Assembly (NCBI RefSeq): GCF_001949145.1 | Contig: NW_019091370.1 | Location: forward strand, 1,938,575 to 2,002,574 | Direction of reading: 5' to 3' | Origin: Acanthaster planci | Taxonomy: Eukaryota; Echinodermata; Asteroidea; Valvatida; Acanthasteridae | DNA: 64,000 nucleotides | Part shown: positions 32,105 to 44,100 of the stretch, in pieces | Position numbering within the stretch: position 1 is the first letter of the stretch | How the letters are laid out: each line of letters starts with the position of its first letter | Made by a program: the position numbers and the translations under genes | The notes under the pieces: model-generated | Seen by the model: only the letters and a program-made list of their open reading frames with translations | What the model was told of the DNA's origin: nothing | Databases searched by the model: none

Positions 32105-35100
32105 CAGAGCTATTGGGTTAAAGAACATTCTGAAGAAATGGGAGAAAGCTTTCCAAGAAACCCACGACAGGAAGCCGAGCCGATCAGATGTCAAAGGAGC
32201 ACCTCAGAGAATTCAAGGTAGGCCTAACGGTTCAACAGTTAAAGTTGATGGCTGAATGCTCCTAGGAAGTCAATTAAAAAATGCATTCACACATTTTATT
32301 GTTTTTATAACTAGAACCAGTCTCCAGCAATGAGGTGTCAAATTTTATGATTCATAGACCAGAGATTGATTCAACTTCATTTTGATCAGCTTTTTCAATT
32401 TGGCCCATTCTGTGAAAATGAATTATCTGGCAATTTTTAGACTAATTTTGGTTCAATTTGCAAGAGAAAGATCAAACCAAGCTGTTTGTGTGGATATCAC
32501 TCATTTTAACATCCTGCTGATGAATTATTTTGATGGATCCTACAGAGTGCTTGCACAGGGTGCCATCATGGAGGGCAGTTGTCATATAAATTCAGTGACA
32601 GTAGGCTTCCCTCCATTGTGGTGCACCATGTAAGGACTCGATTAATTTCCGCAATGTGAGATCCTTTCAAAGTCCTGTAACTCAACTATAGTAGCCCTGT
32701 CAACTTGTGCTGTAAGTCATTTACAGCATGCAGGTCCCAATTTCATGGCGCTGCTAAGTACGTGTACACAATTTTACGCTAACCGAGTGACCGCGTCTTT
32801 CACTTAGTGACCTAACAATAGAAATCTCCATGGGTTCCCTTGCGAATTTTGCACTAAGCACAGCAACTGAAATGTTTGCCGTGAATACGCTTACCATTGT
32901 TTGTAAAATTTTGTGCTGTGGTTAGCAAAAAAGTTGCTTAGTGGTAAGCAGTGCTGTGAAAATGGGCCCAGTTCTTAACTGTTGTTGAAAAAATATGTCG
33001 GGGGTTGTGGTTTCACCTGTAGATGCCTACAGGGAGTACAGTAATTTGAAGAAAACCCCGGAAGGAGCATCAGGGCCAGTGGTCACCGGAAACCAACCAG
33101 ATAAAATCCCCAGAGGTACATGGGGTACTCATCTCAATCAGTCTTGGGTGAAAATCCCAGACAAGGAAACAAAGACGTCAAAGAGCCATGAACAGGGTAC
33201 CATCTTACGGCAATACAGTAGGAAGTTGCAGAACGTGGCAGGTGCAGGAAAGGTGAATTTCTAGCAGTTTTTCAGACTTGATCAGCACTCACCAGGGAGT
33301 AAAATTTTAGTAGCGCGGCCCCCCTTCTAAACCCTTCATGGACACCAGTGCTTGACTCTCCTTTCCACTAGACCGATGGTGTGTGGAAAGTCTAGGCCAC
33401 TTAAATTTTCACCCGCCCTTTAGGTGATGAAATTCCCTGGTAACTTCCATTTTAAACAAAATGATGAAGTCCTTACATTGTACATAGGACATGTATTCTA
33501 GCAGTCAGGTTTTGCATTTCAGTTCAAAGTTTGAAGCAGACACTTCTGGTATGTTTTGCCTCAGAGAAGGAATTCTAAAGTGATTTCGATTAAGACAGAT
33601 AAAAATTGGACTGACCATTCAGTGATCTGGTTTCATGAATGACACAGTGTATTGAAACAAGGTTAACACAAATGTAGCGGATGGTTTTGAACACACGCTG
33701 TCTTGGTGTACTAGGGATGTATGGGACTTTTTCACGTCCCAGTCTTTGTTCTTGTATTGCATGTGCGTACCATTCACAGTCTTGGAACTCTCGAACAGTG
33801 TTCTGAGTTCCCAAATTTTAAACTTAATTCATACAAACAGTCAAATTTTATCAATAGAATGTGCACCTATTTACTACTTTTATTACAAATAGTAATTTTC
33901 TGTACTCCACATTCATTTGTCTTTCTGCTTGATTTGACCAAGTGTAAAGGACGAATGCAGTACCTTAACTGAAGGGGTTTGATGGATTTGAAAATTAGTT
34001 TCTCTCAAATTGCCGTTACGTACTGTGTTAAAAATCAGCTCAAACTTTGTGTAAAGAATTCCTCATCTGTCAGCAGCTTCCCAAGACTCCTTGCTACAAG
34101 AAGCCTGGCTTTGGATCACATGCTTCAAAGCCATCGTCCAAAGTCAATGATGCACTCCAGGCTGAAGACCTAGGCGACGACTCCATCAGCAAGGACGATG
34201 CTGTCCAACCGTCGTCAGGGAGCATCTTCAGCTGTCTGCGAGGCAGCAAAGTTTCCCTCACCAGCTCGTCTCAGAAGGCAAGGCTTTGCCGCGACGACAT
34301 TCCTTTCGGCGTGCTCCATTCCAAACCGTCAAAGAAGCACTCCCTAAAAATGGAATGGCTGGACAGCTGCGAGCTAACCATACGAACTGGAGAGATGAAT
34401 AAAACTACAGAGGACTGCCCAGGAATGCCACAGGGAGGAGTAAATAACTGCTCAAAAACCACACTAGAGAACCAAGAGAATATCTGGGATTGTGAGGTAT
34501 CTAGAAATGGGAGCCAGAAACTTGAGGGTAGATCAAAGCCACCAGCAAACACGCATGCATTGGCGTCAGACAGTTCATTGGAAACTGCAGCTTATAAAGG
34601 GTACAGCGTTGGTAGTGCCCTTTTATCAAAGGCAATACAGGGCCGTCAGGCTCATGCAGACCCATGTAGTGTGTCAAGAACCGATTCAGTGGTCAGGTTG
34701 GAAATGAACAGAAGCGACGACCAAGCTTGCAAACAATCATTTTGTTCCAGAGCTGTTACCAGTGTCCCTCAGAGGAACAATCCAGATGAGGCCATCCCTA
34801 GGAAACGCAAAGCTTCATTTGCAGAGGTTGCCATGGAAACTGGAGAACACAAAACCTTCCACAGCAGTGCAACCTGCGGTAAACCAGCAAGTGATATTTC
34901 TCCACTCGTAAATGCAACCAACCCGAAAAGATCCGAAAATCAAGCCCACAAAACTCCCAAAGAAACTTCTCAAGACCCAGAGAAAAGCTGTTTGACTGAG
35001 GAAAGTAACACTGTGTCAATTTGTGCCCCAAAGACAGTCAATGGAGTTTGACTCCTGACAGAGAAAAACAAACTTCGGTGTCGGGCAAGAACAGCTCAGA

Positions 35101-38100
35101 TAGGTACATAAAAGAGAGCCCAGGTCACTTAGGGAGTTTACAAGCAGTCCATCATCCAGGCACTCAAGAAGGAGAAGGGTATGTATTTAGGGAAGAGCAA
35201 CAGTATTATCACCAACTTGAAGTGCACGCAGACTCAGAATTGGATGGTACAAGCAAAGGAAAGAAGAGTGCACGGTCTAAGAAAATGGCTTCATCTGACT
35301 CCAGGTAAATATGAGATAAATGAAGAGTATCAAAGTAAGGCTGCATCCGAATCACTTGGCTTTGGCTTGAAATTACACAAGACTCTAAGGGGAATAGTCA
35401 CAGCCACTACCATAGACTCGTGCATGACTTCTAGCCACAGCCAAGTAATTTGAACATGGCCAAAATCTTTCTTTTCCGCCGAAAGATGTTAGCACAAAAC
35501 ACAATGAGAAATCACATCAGAAAAATCATGCGAGTTTAAAATTCAAAGAATTTAAGCACATCACCGGTACAATTTTATCACGATCAGCGTTTACAGTTGA
35601 AGGTACAATTCTTTTATCTCTTAATAGATCCGATGCACTATATATCATTATCAAAACAGACTAGATATTCCTCAAGTAAACATCTCATGTAAGAACCTTT
35701 TTGTGATTGTGAAGACGTACAGATCGTATAGTTTCCACTGATCAGTGAAATGGTTGAATACATGTACATCGTTTTGTTAGTACTGTCAACCAGTCGAAGT
35801 TGACACATGTAATCTTCGCGATGAAATCCACATCACAGCTATTTTGTGTCAGATTGACCATTACACTAACTTTGCTTTTGAAGTTACCTGGCCTACGGGC
35901 ACTGAAAAAGATTTGGCATTGTAGGAAAAGGGCGTATGTGAAATAACTCTGCATTGGCTGTGTATTAGACCATAATGTCACATCACCCCAATTACCTGTC
36001 TCATTTGTTGACTTTACAGGGCACCGTCTTCATCAGCCCCTGCTCCCAAGCGCTCAAATCTGAACGAGAACTTTGTCAAGCTGGAGATGAAGAAGAAGAG
36101 GTACTCCCGTCGGGGGCTGTTCCACCTGAAGGGCGAGGCCTACAAGCGGCAGGTGTGGAAGCAGAAAATGCAAGGGCACAGCAGTTTGGGTCTGAGAGGG
36201 CGGGGCGGCTGGAGGGGAGGAGGAAGAGGGGGCGTCGGCCGAGGTAGAGGAAGGGGCGGGTTCAACCCGGCCAACCCAACGGATAAGTGCTTCAAGTGCG
36301 GACAGACAGGGCATTGGGCCAGCAGATGTATGGGTACGTTGTTTTTTTTCCGAAAGATGTCCTGGCAAAACCATTCCAAAGTTTCATTCTCTCAGCCCTT
36401 TCGATACTTGATCACTGATTTTGAAGACCATTCCTGGCATTTCTCAACTTTGGCTTGTAATTCTTTGTCCATTGTTGTATTTATTTTGTCGAAGTTTTCA
36501 CTTAGAAATGAATTGATAATAAAAAGAAATGAATTGATGATCATCACCACATGACAGTCTTTTGCAAATCATCACCATGTGATATTCCTTGATTAGCCTA
36601 CCTGTGTTTGAAGCGCAGAGGACCCAGTAGTAGGGGGCTATTTGATGGGGGTAAATTTAGGAGTCAACACCTAAAAGTGACAGCTGTCGTTCTCTCCTCC
36701 ATAACTACATGTTTCTTAAAGAAAGTGGTGAACACTTCAACTTGAATATTTATAACAACATTCTGTTCTTTAATTGATATTTTGAATATGAAAAGAGTCA
36801 TCACCATTTCCACCATAAGTGACAGGGGCTTTGCATTGAGAGATTGTGGCAGGATAAAAATCTAAACCTCACTTCAGTTGGTTAGAGTGAATGTCCACAA
36901 CCTCCTGCTTAGCACTTTGGCTTCCACACTTCAGAGGACAGTAATTGATTGATTTTTCTGTTCCAGGTTTCCAGCCTGACACTGGAGATGATAAAAAGGT
37001 GGAGGTTAAGGAAGAGGACTTTCCCACACTAGAGGAAGCAGCGATGGCTGCCCGTGGCATCAAAACTACTCAAGGTAGGAGCCTGAAACTTCACAACAAA
37101 ATATTGTAATTCTTTGCATCTCCTTAACAAAGATCCATTGTTTTAGTCAAGTCCAACCATCCAAGTGAATTTCTGGTCAGGTCACAAGTAACAGTGGATG
37201 AATATGCACAAAAGAATTTCTTTGTCACATTTGATTTGCATTGCTTTTGTCTTTCTATGTGAATAGCATTGTATGGCTGGTTCACTAAAAACCTCTCTTT
37301 ACTTCATTGTATGAAAGTTTGAAATGGCCAGGCTTCAGGTTTTTTAATCCTGCATGACTGAGGTGGGATTTTTATGGATATTTCTGTGTTTCAGGATTTT
37401 TGTAGCCAAAATTTGTAGTACTCGGAGGTTTTATCATTCAGGTTTTCTGTGTTTTGTAGAAGTATCCTGGTGGCCCACCAAGATTTGCTTGTCTCCCATC
37501 ATGTTTAAAAATGTTACCACCAAGTTTTTAAATCGGCGCCAAGTTTAACCACTTGCCACCGGGGTTTCCAATACCAGACATGTTTTCTTTATACGCGTGG
37601 CCGGGGTCTCTGAAATCAGACAAAGGGAACTGGGCCTGGAAACAAAAGACCGTACTCGGGAAAAAAAGACCAGGCTGCTGGGCATAACCAACATTTTTTC
37701 ACTCTCAATAGAGGAGATAGTCTAGCCTTGTTTTGAAACAGTATACCATAGGTTTGGGGATTTAGTGTGAGCGGATTACCACCTGGTACAAAAGGCGCTC
37801 CACCACCGCAACAATGAGCCCAACAGTGCCGCTGCACGCTAATCTGGCCCCTATTGAAAAGACGTCAGCAGCGCACTGTGCCAGTTTTGTGAACAAAAGA
37901 AAATTACTTAACACCGCAAAATCTGGGCTCTTTTTACAAGGCAGCAGGCCTTGCTGAAATACTCAGGCGTCAATCGATGTTGTCTGTCAGATTAGAGTAG
38001 AAACCAGACAGTCCTTCATGTGGGTGTAAGTGTCCAGTAAATGAAGATATGAATTTTTAAAGAATTTGAAAACAGAAAAAAATGATAATTATCCCGTCCC

Positions 38101-41100
38101 AGCATCATCAGCATTGATAACTGCCACTGGTGTGAAGGGGTTAATTTTTGTGGAGCTACATGTATATTCTGGAAAATTTCATTTGTAGTATCTTAACAAA
38201 TATATGTGTTGCTGTCCATGAATTCCTGAAATTGCTTCCAATCTATTTCCAGGGATAAAAGCTGCCTCTAACATGCCTGGAAATACTACATCTTGCTACA
38301 ATGACAGAACTCATTCCACGTCCACCATTCCGAGTCCCGAAAAGTCACTGTATTTTACTGTTGTTGTTACAACCTTGTTTTGAGGGTTTTTGGATGGATT
38401 TCTCTTCATCTCCCAATCTCACCCTTTGCAAAATATCCCTTAAATCTGCCGATGGATTTTGTAGGCTCTTGCACATGTAGGATTTAGGGCTAATGACTGC
38501 ATGTACCTGCATGTGTCCTGTGTGCAGATGGAGGCGTGGATCCTGTGCATGTTGACTTTATCCCCGAAGCAAACGTTGAGACGATGTATGACTTCCCCCC
38601 TCCACCGCCTCCCATACAACCCCTTCTTCAGCTCACCTCAAACGGGAAACCCGGGGGTAAGAATCCATTTACTCACTCTATCTTGGTTGTGGGTTTGTCA
38701 GTGGTGAATGCTGTGCAAGGAATGTTGATGATGCTGTTGTATATTGATTGATTGCAAACAGATGAGTATCGAGCCCAAGTGTGAGACTGAATGGTGCATG
38801 TTGGCCAATGGCTGTGGATAACCACTGCACTGTTCCACTGACAAAAATAAAAGCTGTAGCCTCAAACTACCTGATTTGGATATGACCTAGCTGATAGCAT
38901 ATACCTACTAGATAGCAAGCAATGGATTGTTTCATGTAAAAACAACTGTTTGAAATTGTCTGAATTGAAATCAGCAATGTTAAAATTGCAAGAGAAATAA
39001 AACCTCGTAATCTACATACCTGTTGGAAAGAGCAATGTTGTTAAGAGATTCAGTGTGAGAACTGAAATTTAATATTTGTGAAGGATAACTCAGTTTTGAT
39101 TGAAGTGTGTGCGTGGGATTTTTTTTTAAGTTGTGAAGAGGCGTTTGCTGTGGTTTCAGTGTCAGTTACTGTTGCTCTAGTTCTAGTTGTTCTGTAATCC
39201 ATGTTTTTTTGGCAAAAGAAAAAGGTATGGTATTTCACTGCATGTTGCACAATATTTACTAGGTGTTGGATTTTCCATGCAGAGGTTCCTCCGTCCGTGT
39301 ACAAAGCATTGAGGCAGATGGGTTACAGCAGCTTCAGGCCGGGTCAGGAACAAGCCGTTATGAGAGTTCTCTCAGGTATGGGGCCTTTCCTTGCTGTACC
39401 TTCAGAATTATTTACCCAGTCAATCACAAATCCGTCTCAAGTCAGCCAGAGGTCATATCACCGGTTAGGTCACAAACTCGTTGTAGAAGTTGAATCGAAA
39501 AAAGGGTACATCTTTGTCACAGTTCAACTGAATAGCTTCTGATTTGACTTGAGACTGGATGATTTGAGTGACTAATGAATAACTTGTACTTAATTGATTA
39601 AGACCTGCACTGTCAGTAAGTTTTTGTTAGAACTTTTTGGGGTTGAGTAGCTTCATTTCTAGTCAGTTTTTTGAACCACACTTTTTGTTTTAGAATTCTG
39701 TAATTAAAAACAAACTGTAGTCTAGATGTAGAAAGCATTGCAACCTGTCAAAGGTCGCTAAAAAATTTTGATGTCAATGTCAGTAGTCCTTTCGTATTCA
39801 CTTTGAATTTAAGGGTAATTGTTTGGTATCATTCTGATGGACAAGTTAAATTTGTTGTGTTCTTTTTCAGGAAATTTATAATATTCAAAGAGCGTCACTG
39901 CGAGATCGGAAATTGTATTTTGTCTTAACCAAACCGTACATGTCTTGTTCTTGTTAGGGCTATCCACCTTGGTTGTATTATCCACCGGGGCAGGCAAGTC
40001 ACTCATTTACCAGCTGGCATCACTGGTGTATAGCCAGCGTTCTCCCTGCATCACGCTGGTTATCTCACCACTGGTATCACTCATGGATGATCAGGTAAAC
40101 AAGCTATTAGCTACTCAACAAAATGCAGCCAGTAGATAAGGTGGAGAGGGGAATATTTTGACATTGCAGTCAGTTCATTTGAATATTTTATGAAGTGGGC
40201 TGGTTATACCTGAATGTCTTATGCTGGACTGTAATGAACTTACAGGGATGTTTGATGGACACTGTCAAGCAGTGTTCAATTTCATGTAGATGCTAAGTCA
40301 CCAGTGACTATTGCTTGTCAGTGCTTTGCAGTTAGGATACATTTTTAACGGGGGTATTTTTTTGGTTTCAGTAGATTATTCCAAGACCTAAATGTGTCAC
40401 AATAGATAGTGTCATATTTCTACATTTTGAGAAGAAATAAAAGAACACAGTCAACTACTAGATTCATTCTCAATGTTGAAGTAGTTTTATTTTATCCAGT
40501 GCCAAGTTTCTTGTCCAAGAAATCTTTGTTGTAAATTGTACCTGTTATGTTCAATGAACAGGTGTTAGGGCTACCAGATTGTCTAAAGGGTGTCCGTCTG
40601 CACAGCAATATGACCAAGCCACAGCGCGAGAAAGTAGTGAAGGAGATACAGGCTGGCCGGGTCAACATCCTGCTGGTGTCTCCCGAGGCCATCGTGGGAG
40701 GGGGCGGGGGGACGGGAGGGGGCTGCATGCCAGCCCTGGCACAGCTGCCGCCAATTGCATTTGCCTGCATTGATGAGGTCCACTGCCTGTCTGAGTGGTC
40801 CCACAACTTCAGGCCTTCCTATCTCATGCTGTGTAAAGTAAGTTGCGGTCAGTACACTGATTCTGTTCATAAGCAGCTTTCTGTGACAAAAAAGAGAGAA
40901 TTATGGCAGACACTTGAGCACCATTGCTGTGACACAACTGAGGATCTTTTTCACAGCGCTGCTAACACAGATTTGCTAAGTGCAGGAAATACATGCTTAC
41001 CAAAAACAGGTTACCTTCCAAACTGCAATGCAGAGTGTAGGACTTGAGACTGGTCCTCCGCTCATTTTTGCTAAGCAATGTTATGTGCCCAGCAGCTCCA

Positions 41101-44100
41101 TAAAATTCAACCTGGTGCCCATATATAGACGTCACAAGTTTGTGCCCATACAGAGTAGTCACATGGACCAGTATTACATCTGTAATTGACACCTCAATTG
41201 TTCCACCAACCTTGCAAACTGTCACCAAAAGTAACGCTCCCTTTTTTCACACGTCAAGGTTAATCACCCCAAATGTAGGCACTGAAGAACTGAGGCATAC
41301 AAGTATTAATCTGCTGATCTGAATCGGTTCAAAACTAGGTATTACGGGATAGACTGGGGGTGCAGTGCATGCTGGGATTAACAGCCACTGCTACCATGGC
41401 AACCGCTCAGAGTGTTGCTCAGCATCTTGGGATAGCCGACGATCCAGATGCCATCATCCGTGGAACGTGTCTGCCAGATAATTTGCTCCTTTCGTCTTCC
41501 AGAGACGACAACAGAGAGCGTGTAAGCACCTACATTTGTAGCACAGTCCAGTTCCACTTCAGTGTAAACAGCATATAACGTCCAAATAACACTCAAGTTG
41601 TTTGCACAAATCTTTGACATGACTGAGTATACAGTTTCTGTAAAATTATGTTGTTGAGGGCACAACCTGTTGAACGTAAATGAAATTACATACCCAAGAT
41701 ACAAAATGTTAATAAAGAAAGTTACGAATACAGTGAATGAATGAATACAGTGGCCTGTGGCATTTCAGGTTTGAACTGACAAGCCTCAACTGGTAAGTGC
41801 AGTATCTGCGCTTAGACATAGGAAGTCATAGGTTCGAGTCCATCCTGGGTAACCTTAATGCAAGCCCTCAGAAAGCACAGAGCCAACAGAGCTTATTTCA
41901 AATAATGTGTTCAAATCTGTTGGCTTTGCTGGCAATTTATAATCATAAATACTTCTGAAAACAAGAAAGTATGTAACTTGGAGATAGTTTCCATGAAAAA
42001 TTGGACAAACTATAATCTTTAAAAAAGTAAAAAAAAGATCTTAGAAAAGTTTAGTAGGTTCACATAATCATTAAAAACTTGTATCTTTGAATTTTGTGCA
42101 AAAAAATTTCCAAGGCCTTCTAGTCATACTACCTTGCCATTAAGCATTCCTTTCACTGTAAAATTTAACATTCAAAAGAATTTGCTTTTAGCACTTCTGT
42201 GATATAGTTATTAAGTTCCTTTTCTCAACTTTTTGATATGTCTTGTGTTTTGATAATGTAGGCTTTAGTGGAGTTGCTGAAAAGTGAACGCTTCTGTCAT
42301 CTTCCATCCATTATCATCTACTGCATCAGACGAGAGGATACTGAAAGAGTAGCATCACTGCTTAGGACTTGTCTCCCTGACACGGAGCTGCAGCCAGTAC
42401 CAATGCAGGAAAATGATGAGCAAACTGTCAACGAATTTAAAGACGGCCAAATGAATATCTCAGTAATGCAAACGGCTAACTGTGAGCAGGTGAGTGCAGA
42501 CGGTGGGAACGATCAATGCGCTGACACAACCAAGTCTCCAAATGGAACGGTCAGTGATGATGGTAAATGGAATAGGCTAGAGGAAGGCTTAACAGAGGAG
42601 TCGGACAGGAGGAAATATCCGGCTGAGACAGCATGTGAGGATGCCCATATAAACAAGAGTCTAAACGAGGATCAAGAGCTACAGAATAATGATTCTGCCA
42701 ATCACGACATAGCAAAAAAGCGAGGAAGAAAGAAAAACACTGCTCCTACACAGGAAGGAGATCGCGAGAATGGCAGGATTCCCAGGAAAGGGAGAAAACG
42801 AAAGAGACTTGTCAGTGAGACGGATGACGAATACTGCTTCGAAGATGAAGAATCCTCAGATGTCTCCACTGCTAAGAAGAGAAGAACGAAGACTGGTAAA
42901 TCCACCAAGACAAAAGTAAGGAGTTTGAAGAAAAAGGCAAGAATTACAAGTAAAGCGGCCCTCAAAGGTGAGACATGGTTGCCTGATGTTGTGGCCTGAT
43001 AATGGCTTAAAGAAAAGACCTTAATGCCAACTTTGCTGTGAACCTGAAAAGTGTGCACCTAAACCTCCAGAGAATTGATGAACTTTACAGACTCTGATGT
43101 GAATGTAGGGAGTGGTTAATCTTTCAGACTGTCCAGTGAACCATGTGGGGTTTAATGTGAACCTCCAATGTGTTGATGTGAACGTAGAGAGTATTATTTG
43201 AGCCTCGAGATTGCTCATATTAACTGCAAGTAGAATGATGGAACTTCAGGAGAGTTGATGTGAGCCATGAGTTCTAATGTGTACCCTAAACAAGTTGATG
43301 TGAACCTCGGTAGGGGCAGTGTGGACCTCAAGTGTTTGTGCAACTGCTGATGTCTTTGATTTGTGCCAACAGGTGTGAAAGTTGTGACAGGGGTCAACAG
43401 TGTGGAAGCCTACCACGCGGGCATGACGGCTGCCGCCCGACGCCGGGTCCAGACTGCATTCATGACAGGGCGCCTGCGTATTGTGGTGGCCACTGTGGCT
43501 TTTGGCATGGGCCTGGACAAGTCAGACGTCCGGGCGGTGCTGCACTTCAACCTGCCTAAGAGCTTTGAGAGCTACGTGCAGGAGATCGGTCGTGCCGGCC
43601 GGGACCAGAAACCGGCGCATTGCCACGTGTTCCTTGAGCCGCAGGTGGGCACATCTTGTTGGCTCTTTTTTCAAAGTATTGGATTGGATGACGTGCATCA
43701 TTTCTTGTAAGGGCTTCAAAAAGGGTCTCATTTTGTGGTTCAGTGTAATTCTTGTACCGAAATCACAAATATTGAAAGTTATAACAATGTACTGCATATG
43801 CTTAATGCCTTCATAAAAAGAACATAGCCCTTTATGAAAAGTAAAATACATTCTCATTCATGGCCATATAAAGTTATAGTCAATATGAACAGCACTTAAG
43901 GGTATTGGTTTAGTAGTTTAAACTGATGCCCTTGACTATGTCAGTAATTGATTAAGCATTTTAGTGAAAACAATGCAAAAAAGTTACATTACATACAAAC
44001 AATTACTGGCAGTCAGTATTTTTCAAATCTAAATTATCTCCTCTAACATGGTTACGTCCAGTTGACACCGTCTTTGTTTGAGTGCATTTCAGCATTTCTT

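Noticed and set aside
38253-38340. Possible extra RECQL4 exon after ATTTCCAG
   Set aside because: The start phase fits, but no good donor in phase 1 follows, while joining 37074 directly to 38528 is in phase and matches the family.
41779-41870. Functional tRNA gene
   Set aside because: A and B boxes are present but the stems do not pair into a cloverleaf; SINE or pseudogene more likely.
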